A stretch of 64,000 bases of DNA, taken from Streptomyces sp. LX-29. GTDB taxonomy: Bacteria; Actinomycetota; Actinomycetes; Streptomycetales; Streptomycetaceae. The position numbers and the translations under genes were made by a program. The stretch spans positions 3,100,001-3,164,000 of the forward strand of contig NZ_CP089746.1 of assembly GCF_029541745.1 (NCBI RefSeq). Direction: 5' to 3'. A model generated the notes under the pieces. The model worked only from the letters and a program-made list of their open reading frames with translations, was not told the DNA's origin and did no database searches. Within the stretch, counting starts at the first letter, position 1, and each line of letters opens with the position of its first letter. Shown piece by piece: positions 9,958-18,039 of the stretch.

Positions 9958-10577
9958 AGCTTTCGTGGACCCGCGGGAGAATCATGGGCACCGGCCTCGC
10001 CTTACTCCTCCTCGGCGCAGGGACTTGGTGGGCAGCGGACCGGAAACTATCGAACGATGAAGCCGTCGAGCTCCCCAAGAAAGTCTGCAACGGCCGAATC
10101 TCAGCGAAGAGCCTTACCCCACTCGTCCCCACAAAGGGGAAAAAGCTCTCGGAAAGCGCATTCAAGTTCGATGAGCCCCAGGATCACGGGTACTGCCTCC
10201 TGGAGGCCGGCGGAGAAAGCGCATCCATCACCTACACCGAAGCGCCATCGAACGACTTACCACGCAAATGGATCCAAAAGCATGGCCGCCCGGCCACCCT
10301 AGGAGATCAATACGGGTACGTTTCGGAAGCCGGGGAAGTCTTCATATACCTGCAGTGCACTACCAAATCACAAGCCGTGGAAGAAAGACTGAAATCGGGC
10401 GTTGTCATATCCGCCTCGGCTAGCACAGTGGATGGCGATGATCTCAAAGGATCGAATGAACAACTTCGGAATCTCGCCGAGTTCGTCGCACAGGCCGCCC
10501 GCGACCTCCACGGCTGGTACGGATGCGACGGCCCCACCCTCGCTGACGGCCCCGTGACCATCGACTGGAGCAAGTAG
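9954..10577 (+). CDS. Membrane-anchored extracytoplasmic protein, third gene of the cluster
   Basis: 207 aa. A short basic N-terminus (MKLSWTRGR) and one hydrophobic helix (about residues 11-28, MGTGLALLLLGAGTWWAA) give an N-in anchor or uncleaved signal. The rest is soluble and probably outside the membrane, with four cysteines (VCNG, GYCLL, LQCTT, YGCDG) that could form two disulfides. The ATG overlaps the upstream stop (ATGA), so it is made in step with the 768-aa protein. An accessory or immunity role is possible but unproven. Its GC content is lower than the genome average. Confidence 0.8.
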   Translation: MKLSWTRGRIMGTGLALLLLGAGTWWAADRKLSNDEAVELPKKVCNGRISAKSLTPLVPTKGKKLSESAFKFDEPQDHGYCLLEAGGESASITYTEAPSNDLPRKWIQKHGRPATLGDQYGYVSEAGEVFIYLQCTTKSQAVEERLKSGVVISASASTVDGDDLKGSNEQLRNLAEFVAQAARDLHGWYGCDGPTLADGPVTIDWSK

Positions 10578-10597
10578 CCCTCGGGAGCCCTGCGCCC

Positions 10598-10906
10598 TCA
10601 ACGGTCCGCCGCTGTGGACGGTCGTCTGTGCCTGCACCCGCCATAGCGGCGGACGCGGGTCAACGTCGGAGCCCGTACGGCGCCGCAGGTCTCGCAACAG
10701 CACCGCCAGGGGGCGTTCACCCTGCCGGGGTACGGCTCCAATGGGTCGTACCCGGCCTGACGAATCTCCCACTCGGCCCGCTCGGCGGCGGCTGCCACGT
10801 CCCAGCGGGGCGGCCGCCGCTCGCAGGGTGGGAGGCCCTCCGACGCGGGGACGGCGGCGGAGTGGCCGCCGAGGAGTAACCCGAGGCTGACCCAACGCCC
10901 GGTCAC
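10598..10906 (-). CDS. Small zinc-ribbon-like protein, third gene of an overlapping operon
   Basis: 102 aa. It starts at a GTG overlapping the stop of the preceding 54-aa gene (GTGA). The C-terminal half, AGYDPLEPYPGRVNAPW followed by C-x-C-x2-C and a final GC-x-HRR, reads as a zinc-binding knuckle of the type seen in small Streptomyces hypotheticals. It could bind nucleic acid. It converges with the membrane-anchored gene, leaving only 20 nt between the stops. Confidence 0.7.
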   Translation of the reverse strand: MTGRWVSLGLLLGGHSAAVPASEGLPPCERRPPRWDVAAAAERAEWEIRQAGYDPLEPYPGRVNAPWRCCCETCGAVRAPTLTRVRRYGGCRHRRPSTAADR

Positions 10907-11067
10907 GGGGCCTTGACCCTGGTCGCCCGGCGGTGCGCCTGCACGAGCCGTCGCCCGGCCTCGCACGGCACGGGGGCGGAGCGGCAGGCCGCGCACTCTG
11001 CGAGGTGATCGAGGACCGCACGCCAGGTCCTCTCGGCCACGGAAGCCTTCGTGTCCCCCGTGCTCAT
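10903..11067 (-). CDS. 54-aa cysteine-containing protein, second gene of an overlapping operon
   Basis: A small protein found by reading between two coupled genes. ATG 11067 overlaps the upstream stop by one base (TGATG) and its own stop overlaps the next GTG (GTGA). It contains VLDHLAECAACRSAPVPCEA, a C-x2-C pair plus a third Cys six residues on, a pattern typical of short Streptomyces partner proteins next to HTH regulators. Function unknown. Confidence 0.72.
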   Translation of the reverse strand: MSTGDTKASVAERTWRAVLDHLAECAACRSAPVPCEAGRRLVQAHRRATRVKAP

Positions 11068-11702
11068 CAGGCCCGCCCGTCCCGCAAGGCCCGCCGAGTG
11101 GCGGCGAGCTCAGCGAGCGGGTCGCGCCGCCGGGGGAAGGACGGGGCGCACGCCGCGCAGGCGTAGAAGGTACGGCCCGCCCCGCTGGCCCCGTGCACGT
11201 CCGCAACGGCAACGGGGTCGGCGGTCAGCCGCTCACAGCGCTGGCAATGCTTCACGGTCGTCATAGCGGCCAGCAGCGCGGTGTGCAGCCGTGCGGCGTC
11301 GGTGACGTGGCGATCGGGGGTGCACGGGACGCGCCAGTGCGGCCCGGGGCCGTACGTCCGCGACAGAGGCGGCACAGCCACGTACGCGCCCGCGCTCAGC
11401 ACCCGCTGGAGCGTCCAGTCCGCGGCCGCGCCGAGAGGGACAAGCCAGTACCAGACCGCGCCGTAGGTGTCCTCGATGACCGCCCCGCTCTCCCCGCCGA
11501 GCAGCACCAGCGCACGTTCGCCGATGAGCGTGGGCACCCGCACGGCGTCCCACCAGCGGCCGGCGGGCTGCGCCTCGATGTCCGATCCAGCGGGCGGCCG
11601 CCATACACGATGCGCTGTCGTAAGCCCCTGCGCGCTCATGGGGCGGTTCGCTCCACCGCGGCGGAGCGGATGGGGACCTTCGATCGCAGGAATCTCCACC
11701 AT
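11067..11702 (-). CDS. Conserved hypothetical protein (211 aa), first gene of the overlapping operon
   Basis: The start ATG 11702 has GAGGAG eight nt upstream, which decides it over an internal Met at residue 22. The middle, WRPPAGSDIEAQPAGRWWDA then VIEDTYGAVWYWLVP, resembles Streptomyces proteins encoded beside HTH regulators. The C-terminus carries a four-Cys arrangement (CQRC, then CAACAPS) that may bind zinc. It heads the operon 11702-10598 and is divergent from the HTH-TPR regulator, which may control it. Confidence 0.78.
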   Translation of the reverse strand: MVEIPAIEGPHPLRRGGANRPMSAQGLTTAHRVWRPPAGSDIEAQPAGRWWDAVRVPTLIGERALVLLGGESGAVIEDTYGAVWYWLVPLGAAADWTLQRVLSAGAYVAVPPLSRTYGPGPHWRVPCTPDRHVTDAARLHTALLAAMTTVKHCQRCERLTADPVAVADVHGASGAGRTFYACAACAPSFPRRRDPLAELAATRRALRDGRA

Positions 11703-11731
11703 GGGCTCTGCTCCTCATGTGGTGAACGGTC

Positions 11732-11756
11732 GGACACCTGTGTCCCTACAGACACA
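11732..11756. promoter_or_regulatory. Candidate operator: overlapping inverted repeats
   Basis: GGACAC-CT-GTGTCC (11732-11745) overlaps TGTGTC-CCTACA-GACACA (11739-11756) in the divergent spacer between the small-protein operon and the regulator. Three copies of the half-site GACAC/GTGTC suggest a regulator site. Inferred only from symmetry and position. Confidence 0.45.
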
Positions 11757-11964
11757 AGGCCCGCCATGGCTCGTCACGGAGGGAACAAGGTGACGGCTGA
11801 CGCAGCAAGTCGGCCATCCTGGGATGTCACGAGTTCTGCTCCAACCCGAAACCCCCACCCGACGACCGTGGGTTTCCGCGAAAGTCCGGAGTTCTCTCCG
11901 CAGAGTGACCGGATGGTCACTACGCTCGCTCGTCACGGGACGCGCACTTGCGGAGGTAAGGGCC

Positions 11965-13371
11965 ATGCCAGCACAGCATCGTCCGTCTTGCGCCAAGAAC
12001 TGGCGGGAGCGAGCGGTCGCAGGCAAGTGGCCGGTCGAACAGACCGTCGCGGAGATCCACGCGTGCTGCGGAGTCAGCAAGCTCCGAGCTCAGCGCCTGG
12101 CGCGCGGGTGGACCCTGGCGACAGCTGTGGCTGAGTACGCCGCAGAGTGCGCGCAAGAACTCTCGAAAGCTCCCAAGTTGAGCCTCGACCAGTTGGCCCA
12201 GTGTGAAGTGGGAACGCTCAGCCCCAAGGCGGTCATGGTCGATCTATTGTGCCGCCTGTACCGAACGGACGCTCAGGGCCTGGGACTGGCTGGTGACTAC
12301 CGCCAGAGCCACCTCCCCCAGGTCAGCCACCTCGCCCCGGCCGCCGAGTGGGCATACGCCGCACCAGCACCCGATCAGCTCCCCGTACCCGCACGCCAGG
12401 ACGAGAGCCCGTTCGACCAGCTGATGGAATCCGCCCGCCGCTCCGTGGACCGTACCTTGGCATCCGCCACGGTGAGCGCCGCCCAACTCGATCTCCTCGA
12501 CGAGCGCATCCTGGGCCTGCGACAGCAGTACTTCTACACACCTCCACGACCGATGCTGACGATGCTGTTAACCGATCTGAGGGAGGTGCGGGAACTGGCC
12601 GCCGAGCGGCAGCCGGCCGCAGCACAGGTTCGGCTGTCAGAAATGACAGCCCTGCTGGCCACGCTCGTGGCCGACGCTCTGATGAAGTTGGGCACCCTTC
12701 GCCATGCACGGGCGTGGTACGCCACCGCACGCCTCGCTGCTGACGACAGCGGAAACGTGGAACTGCGCGCACGGGTCCGCGCCCAGGCCGCCATGCTCCC
12801 TTACTACTACGGGCCGTTGGAGACCGCGGTCGCCCTGGCTCGTGAGGCCCGCCTGCTACTGCACAACCGTCCTTGTGCCAGCGGCGCCTTCGCCGCGGCC
12901 GCCGAGGCCCGAGCTCTCGCCCGTCTCGGGGACGCCGCGGGAGCCGAGAGTGCCATCCGCGCCGCGCTCACCGTCTTCGAGAAGACCGACAATGGGCCGG
13001 ATGACGACGCGTTCGCCTTTCCCCAGCGTCGTCTGTTGATGTATCTCAGTGGTGCCTTCACGTCTCTCGGTCGCAGCCGCAAGGCCCGTGAAGCGCGGAA
13101 GCAGGCACTGAGCCTCTACCCTGGTCGCACGGGTATCGACCCCGCACTCCTCCGGCTGGAAGAAGCCATCTGCCTCGCTCAGGACCGGAGCCCCAGCGAA
13201 GCGTGCCAACTCGCCGAAGCCGTTTACCTCCAGGTGCCCGAACCTCACCGGACTCCGATCCTCGGAGCCCGGGCGCGGCACGTCATCGACGTACTGCCAC
13301 CAGCGATGAGGAGCGGGCGCGCGGCCCGGAATCTCAATGATCTCTTGGCTCTGACGCCGGGAACCATGTGA
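11965..13371 (+). CDS. HTH transcriptional regulator with TPR-like C-terminal domain
   Basis: 468 aa. The N-terminal about 60 residues (WPVEQTVAEIHACCGVSKLR then AQRLARGWTLATAVAEY) resemble the DNA-binding part of Streptomyces XRE/TPR regulators. From about residue 160 there are repeated helix pairs (ALMKLGTLRHARAWYATARL, ARLGDAAGAESAIRAALTVF) as in tetratricopeptide domains that sense peptides or partner proteins. The ATG at 11965 follows GGAGG by 8 nt. It is followed after 31 nt by the kinase-like gene and is divergent from the small-protein operon. Confidence 0.82.
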   Translation: MPAQHRPSCAKNWRERAVAGKWPVEQTVAEIHACCGVSKLRAQRLARGWTLATAVAEYAAECAQELSKAPKLSLDQLAQCEVGTLSPKAVMVDLLCRLYRTDAQGLGLAGDYRQSHLPQVSHLAPAAEWAYAAPAPDQLPVPARQDESPFDQLMESARRSVDRTLASATVSAAQLDLLDERILGLRQQYFYTPPRPMLTMLLTDLREVRELAAERQPAAAQVRLSEMTALLATLVADALMKLGTLRHARAWYATARLAADDSGNVELRARVRAQAAMLPYYYGPLETAVALAREARLLLHNRPCASGAFAAAAEARALARLGDAAGAESAIRAALTVFEKTDNGPDDDAFAFPQRRLLMYLSGAFTSLGRSRKAREARKQALSLYPGRTGIDPALLRLEEAICLAQDRSPSEACQLAEAVYLQVPEPHRTPILGARARHVIDVLPPAMRSGRAARNLNDLLALTPGTM

Positions 13372-13402
13372 CAGACCGCTTCGCGTGGGTCAGCCTTAGT
13401 CC

Positions 13403-14305
13403 ATGACGGATTTGGTACAGCTCCATGGCGGATTCGACGAGGCGGAGATGCACCATGTGCTGGACCGAGCCTGCGCGCAGGCCGGCCTCGACAGCGGTGG
13501 GGCGACGCTCCTACGCGGTCATACCAACGCCGTAGTACGCCTGGCCAGCGCGCCGGTGGTAGTGAAGATCGCCCGGCGAGGAGCGGCCCAAGAGGGCGTT
13601 CGACGTACCGTCGCATTCGTACGGTGGCTGATGGAGCGGGGCTTCCCCACCGTCTCACTCCATTCGGTGCAGCAGCCCATCGTCGTAGACGGTCACCCCG
13701 TGACCTTCTGGACCTATCTGCCCCAGCCCGAGCACCCCGTCTCCGCCGCTCAGCTCGCCGCTCCACTACATGCCTTGCACCACCTTCCCCTTCCGCCAGT
13801 GCCGCTCAGGACGCTGGACAACGGCGCGGCGATCCGCACCTCGCTGGGTGCCACGACCTCGCTCTCGAAGGAGACCCTGAGGTTCCTCACCCAGCGTGCC
13901 GAGAGGCTGGTGGACGAGCTCGGCAAGGTCGGCTTCAAGCTGCCGCACGCCGTAGTGCAGGGCGACCCCCAGCACCGCAACGCGCTCCACGACGGCGACC
14001 GCGTCGTGTTGTGCGACTGGGACACCGCCGCCCAGGGGCAGCCCGAATGGGATCTGGTGACCGTCGAGATCCACTGTCGACGCTTCGGCCATGGCCGGGC
14101 GCACTACCAACAGTTCGCCGATGCCTACGGCTTCGACGTCACCCAGTGGTCCGGGTACCAGGTCCTGCGCGACCTCCGTGAACTACGCATGATCACCACC
14201 AACGCCCGGAAGGCGACGCACACGCTTGGCACGCTGGCCGAAGTGGAGCGCCGCATCGCCGGCCTGCGGAGCGAAGACGCCGAATTGCGCTGGCACATCC
14301 TGTGA
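13403..14305 (+). CDS. Aminoglycoside phosphotransferase (APH)-family kinase-like protein
   Basis: 300 aa. The fold's marks are visible: nucleotide-binding Lys in PVVVKIARR, catalytic loop VVQGDPQHRN (Asp and Asn kept; the usual His is replaced by Gln), and metal-binding CDWDTAAQGQPEWDL. It is likely a small-molecule kinase; resistance should not be assumed because many Streptomyces APH-like proteins act elsewhere. It lies 31 nt after the HTH-TPR regulator, probably one operon. The transcript should end at the hairpin at 14535-14569. Confidence 0.85.
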   Translation: MTDLVQLHGGFDEAEMHHVLDRACAQAGLDSGGATLLRGHTNAVVRLASAPVVVKIARRGAAQEGVRRTVAFVRWLMERGFPTVSLHSVQQPIVVDGHPVTFWTYLPQPEHPVSAAQLAAPLHALHHLPLPPVPLRTLDNGAAIRTSLGATTSLSKETLRFLTQRAERLVDELGKVGFKLPHAVVQGDPQHRNALHDGDRVVLCDWDTAAQGQPEWDLVTVEIHCRRFGHGRAHYQQFADAYGFDVTQWSGYQVLRDLRELRMITTNARKATHTLGTLAEVERRIAGLRSEDAELRWHIL

Positions 14306-14534
14306 CCCGCGCCGGAGGCGCCCGGCGATCACACGGAGAGCGTCCCCGGTTGCGGGCCAGCTGCCCCAACGTGGTCAGCTTCCCGGGCTCCCCTCAACAC
14401 CCGGGCGTCCCCGGCGGACGGCCCCCGCCCCGGGCGGGGTCGGCGTCGCGTGGTGGAGTTCGGTGACGGTGATCGCCGTGTCGAAGCCGAGGACGGGGTC
14501 GGACCAGGCCGGAAGGCTCCTGAGCGCCACGTGG

Positions 14535-14569
14535 CCGGGCCACCGTTCCCAGGGGGTTCGGTGGCCCGG
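14535..14569. terminator. Hairpin between convergent genes
   Basis: 11-bp arms CCGGGCCACCG and CGGTGGCCCGG with a 13-nt loop. It lies 13 nt past the beta-helix gene stop and 230 nt past the kinase-like gene, so it may serve both. Confidence 0.6.
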
Positions 14570-14582
14570 GCGGTAGGGCTGG

Positions 14583-16025
14583 TCAGTCGACGCAGCCGGG
14601 GACGCTGCTCGGTGGGGCGCAGTTGTTCGGCTTGTTGCGTTTGACGAGGGTGTCGTTCAGCGTGACCGTGCCGGACTCCTCGTAGATGCCGCCTCCGTCG
14701 CCGGCCCTGTTGCCCGTGACGGTGCCGTTGTTCAGGGTGGTGGGACCGACGGCGTTGAAGAGGCCGCCGCCCAGGGCGGTGCCGCCGCCGGAGGCGCGGA
14801 CCGTGTTGTCGCGGAGGTGTGAGTCATCGGCCGTCACGGTCCCGCCGAGACCGTTGATGAGGCCGCCGCCCAGGGCGGTGCCCCCGTCCGGGGCACTGGC
14901 GGTGTTGCCGTGGACGTCCGTGCTGTCGAGGGTGAGCTGCGCGACGGCTCCGAGACTGATGCCACCGCCTCTGGCGACGCCGTTCCTGGAGATGGCGTAG
15001 TTGTCGATGACGCGACTGTGGGTGATCGACAGCACGCCTCCGTTCCCGACTCCGCCGCCGAGGACGGTGCCGTCCGAAGCGCTGGAGACGTTGGCGCGGA
15101 TGACGGTCTCGTTGACGGTCATCGTGTTCGGTGGCGACGTGGAGTTGGTCAGGGCGCCGCGCACCGTGCCGCCCGGGGCGCTGGTGTGGTTATGGCTGAT
15201 GCTGGTGCCCTCGATCTCCACCTGGGCGAAGCTGGTGATGCCGGCGCCGGAGGCGACGCTGTCGGTGCCCGCGGTGACATGGACGGCGTTGTCGTGCACA
15301 CGGCTGTCCTTGACCGTCAGGGGGCCGTCGTTGGCGATCCCGCCGGCAGCGGCGGCGCTCGGGGCGAGGCCGGTGTAGTCGGCGGTGTTGCCGCTGACCT
15401 CGGTGTCGTACACGGTCGCCGCGCTGCCGTCGGTGTCGATGCCGCCCCCTTCGGCGTAGACGGTGGAGGTGGCGACGTTGTCGATCACCCGGCTGTGGTT
15501 CACCGTCAGGCTGCCCTGGTTGTTGATGCCGCCGCCGCAGACGATGCCCGGAGGGAAGGGAGGGGCGGGGGCACCGGGACAGTCGGTCGCCCGGCCGCCC
15601 TTGATCGTGATCTTCTCGAGCGTCAGGCTGCCTGCGCTCTCCACGAGGAGGATGCGGAAGGCCGGGGCCGAGCGGGCGCGCGCGATCGTCGCGCCGTTGC
15701 CTTCGATGGTGATCTCGCTGGTGATGGCCGGCAGACCGTTGGCGGGATTCGCCACGTCCGGGACCGTCAGCTTGTACGTGCACCGGCGGGCGAGGCGGAG
15801 GGTGTCGGCGCCCGGGGAGCCGTTGGCCGCGTCGATCGCCGCGACGAGGTCGGGGACCGAGCACCGCACGTTCACGACGCCGGCGGGGTGGGCCGGCGGG
15901 GCCGGAAACATCATCGCGGCGACCGCCGTCACCCCGGCCGCGGCGCACAGCCGGCCCGCGGACCGGCCCCGGCCACCGGGCCCCTGGCCCCTCCTTCGGC
16001 GGCTCCGCCAGGACATCAAGGACAT
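14583..16025 (-). CDS. Secreted right-handed beta-helix repeat protein
   Basis: 480 aa. The signal peptide has an Arg-rich n-region (SWRSRRRRGQ) and a hydrophobic core (LCAAAGVTAVAAMMF) ending near PAHPAG. The body is a chain of right-handed parallel beta-helix turns recurring as GGGI.N.GSLTV..S.V.DN, like chlamydial polymorphic membrane proteins and pectate-lyase folds. No catalytic carbohydrate-lyase residues were identified, so an adhesive or cell-wall role is as likely as enzyme activity. ATG 16025 is preceded by GGAGAGGAG at good spacing. Confidence 0.85.
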   Translation of the reverse strand: MSLMSWRSRRRRGQGPGGRGRSAGRLCAAAGVTAVAAMMFPAPPAHPAGVVNVRCSVPDLVAAIDAANGSPGADTLRLARRCTYKLTVPDVANPANGLPAITSEITIEGNGATIARARSAPAFRILLVESAGSLTLEKITIKGGRATDCPGAPAPPFPPGIVCGGGINNQGSLTVNHSRVIDNVATSTVYAEGGGIDTDGSAATVYDTEVSGNTADYTGLAPSAAAAGGIANDGPLTVKDSRVHDNAVHVTAGTDSVASGAGITSFAQVEIEGTSISHNHTSAPGGTVRGALTNSTSPPNTMTVNETVIRANVSSASDGTVLGGGVGNGGVLSITHSRVIDNYAISRNGVARGGGISLGAVAQLTLDSTDVHGNTASAPDGGTALGGGLINGLGGTVTADDSHLRDNTVRASGGGTALGGGLFNAVGPTTLNNGTVTGNRAGDGGGIYEESGTVTLNDTLVKRNKPNNCAPPSSVPGCVD

Positions 16026-16357
16026 CGGGGACTCCTCTCCCATCCACACGAAGGCGCCCCGCGGGGCACCCCCGCGAGCACGCTTCGGCCAGCGGCCCCG
16101 TCCGCCCGAGAGAAGTCGGTGGGCCGGCACCGGAACCCCAGCCGATCACGTTCCCCCGCCACCGGCCCCCCGGCGTGACCCGTACGAGCGAGCCCCGGTT
16201 GGCCGCGCCGTGGTGGAACCGCGCCGTCCCGGCGCGGAAGGCGCGGAAGGCGCGGAAGGCGCGGAAGGCGCGGAGGAGGCGGCCGGCTCGGCTCGGCTCG
16301 GCTCGACGAGGTGCGCATCGCGTGCCCCGACGTCACCGAAACCCTCGACCTCGGGGT
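16026..16357. other. Intergenic region with short tandem repeats
   Basis: No gene is supported. It holds the upstream region of the beta-helix gene, a 9-bp tandem repeat (16231-16275) and a GGCTC run near 16285-16305. Confidence 0.55.
16231..16275. repeat. 9-bp tandem repeat (GGCGCGGAA)x5
   Basis: Five contiguous copies, the last with one change. It is directly followed by four copies of a GGCTC pentamer at 16285-16304. Non-coding. Confidence 0.9.
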
Positions 16358-16876
16358 TCAGGCGGTGCCCACCGCCGTGCCGGACCTGCGGATCGGCGGG
16401 CCGAGAACCGCCTCGACCTCGGTTGCCACGGCGGCCAGGAGGTCCTCGCCGAACAGGCAGATGGACTCTTCCCACGGGTGGCCGAAGCTGCCCGTGCGGA
16501 AGTCCTCCGACAGGAAGATGAAGTAGTCCCCGTCGGGGCAGGGGCTCAGCGGCCAAGCCGGCTGCCCGGGACCGCCGACCTCGTGCGGGGCGAAGCGGTA
16601 CGACGTGTGTTGCCAGTCGAGCGCGAACAGCGTGCCCCGCGGGCCGACGCAGGAGGTCAGCCCCTGCTGGACCACCTCGACCAAGCGGTCCAGACGCGCG
16701 TGTTCCGGGTCGTCGTCCAGCGCGGCAAGGCTCCAGGTGGCCGACGCGACCGGTTCCTTGATGGCCGGCCAGGTGAACGGGCTCATCCCCGGCCGGAAGC
16801 GGAAACCCGCGGAGAAGCGGTCCCAGACGCGTCGGTGCTCGGCTTCTGCCAGGACGGTCACGGGATCTTCCCTCAT
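16358..16876 (-). CDS. DUF2716-like protein
   Basis: 172 aa, cytosolic. VWDRFSAGFRFRPGMSPFTW then PAIKEPVASATWSL matches the arrangement of DUF2716 proteins (W..F...F.F.P, then a W/P-x-I-x-x-P segment). A second conserved-looking part is DGDYFIFLSEDFRTGSFGHP. Function unknown; such proteins often occur singly. Transcribed towards the beta-helix gene. Confidence 0.7.
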   Translation of the reverse strand: MREDPVTVLAEAEHRRVWDRFSAGFRFRPGMSPFTWPAIKEPVASATWSLAALDDDPEHARLDRLVEVVQQGLTSCVGPRGTLFALDWQHTSYRFAPHEVGGPGQPAWPLSPCPDGDYFIFLSEDFRTGSFGHPWEESICLFGEDLLAAVATEVEAVLGPPIRRSGTAVGTA

Positions 16877-16931
16877 CCGTTGACCCTATCGACGCCGGTC
16901 CCGACGATCACCGGGCGCGGAACGGGCGGCG

Positions 16932-17765
16932 CTAGAGCCTCCCCGCGTCCTCCACCTCATCCGCGCCATCCGACGGGCCGAGTTCCCGTCGCACCAGGCG
17001 GTAGTAGTCGACCGCCTTGAACATGCCCAGCGCCCCCGCCGCGGCGAGGGTGCCCGCCATGCCGAGGACGGCGGGGTGGCCCGGGCCGTCGGCGTCGGAG
17101 AGGGCGGTGGAGCCGCCCAACACCACGCCGGCGCAGCCGAGTACCAGCGAGGGCAGCAGCCACAGCAGGGCGCGGCCGGGGGCGTGCCACAGCGGGACGG
17201 TCCGCGGGGCGTGTCCGACGGCCGCCCGGTCGTGCAGCTCCTCGCGCAGTTCGATGTCCTGGTGCACGCCGAAGGCGACGGCCAGGACCGAGGGGACGAC
17301 GAAGAGCAGGGCCAGGACCAGGAAGAGGCCGCCGGCCACGCGGTCGAAGAGCTCTCCCGCCGTCACGAAGCGGAAGCCCGGTATGGCCAGGGTCCAGCCG
17401 ACCAGCACCAGTCCGGTCAGCAGCCACAGCCACAGCACCCGTCGCAGCGCCAGATAGCGGCGGGCCAGGCCGCGGAGCGCGGCGGTACGGTCGTCACCGA
17501 GGGTGGGGGCGGGGTCGTCACCGACGGTCGGGGCAGCGGGGGCGTCACCGACGGTAGGAGTGGCGGGGGCACCACCGGCGGTGGGGGCGGCAGGGGCGGT
17601 GGATATGCCGTCGACGCCGTCGTCATCCGCGGCGGTGGGGACGGATATGCCCTCGACGCCGTCGTCACCCGAGGCGGAGTCGGCCACACCGTCGGCGGCC
17701 GCCTCGGTGGGCTCGGGTATGGCCTCGGTGGGCTCGGATATGTGGGGCCCTGACTCCCGGCTCAT
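16932..17765 (-). CDS. Membrane protein with acidic repeat N-terminus
   Basis: 277 aa. The first about 95 residues are acidic and Pro/Ala rich with imperfect repeats (PTVGDAPAAPTVGDDPAPTL). Four hydrophobic helices follow in two pairs (LWLWLLTGLVLVGWTLAI, GLFLVLALLFVVPSVLAVAF, ALLWLLPSLVLGCAGVVL, LGMAGTLAAAGALGMF). No family recognised. It begins one nt after the stop of the 90-aa gene and sits at the end of the tsaB-rimI-tsaD transcription unit. Confidence 0.8.
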   Translation of the reverse strand: MSRESGPHISEPTEAIPEPTEAAADGVADSASGDDGVEGISVPTAADDDGVDGISTAPAAPTAGGAPATPTVGDAPAAPTVGDDPAPTLGDDRTAALRGLARRYLALRRVLWLWLLTGLVLVGWTLAIPGFRFVTAGELFDRVAGGLFLVLALLFVVPSVLAVAFGVHQDIELREELHDRAAVGHAPRTVPLWHAPGRALLWLLPSLVLGCAGVVLGGSTALSDADGPGHPAVLGMAGTLAAAGALGMFKAVDYYRLVRRELGPSDGADEVEDAGRL

Positions 17766-17766
17766 C

Positions 17767-18039
17767 TCATTCCTCGACCGACTCGGACGTGAAGCGCCAG
17801 CGATGGACCGCGCGGCGCACCAGGTCGTCCGCCGGTTCGGGGAGTTCGGGGAGTTCGGGCAGCTCCGCCGCGTCTTCCGGGGCGTCCCACCAGGTGATCA
17901 CCAGGACGCGGTCGCCCGGTGCCCGGAAGGTCTCGCGGCGCAGCGGCCGCGCCGCGAGCTCCTGCCGCCGCGCCCACTCCAGCAGCTCGGCACCCCGCCC
18001 CGCGGCGGCGGCCGCCTCCCACATCAACGCGACGGTCAT
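17767..18039 (-). CDS. Small antibiotic-biosynthesis-monooxygenase-like protein
   Basis: 90 aa. Its pattern ([48 protein letters not shown]) suggests a dimeric alpha/beta barrel like ABM-domain proteins; no catalytic residue is assignable. ATG overlaps the tsaD stop by 4 nt and its own stop lies one nt before the next gene, so it is translated as part of the tsa operon. Confidence 0.78.
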   Translation of the reverse strand: MTVALMWEAAAAAGRGAELLEWARRQELAARPLRRETFRAPGDRVLVITWWDAPEDAAELPELPELPEPADDLVRRAVHRWRFTSESVEE

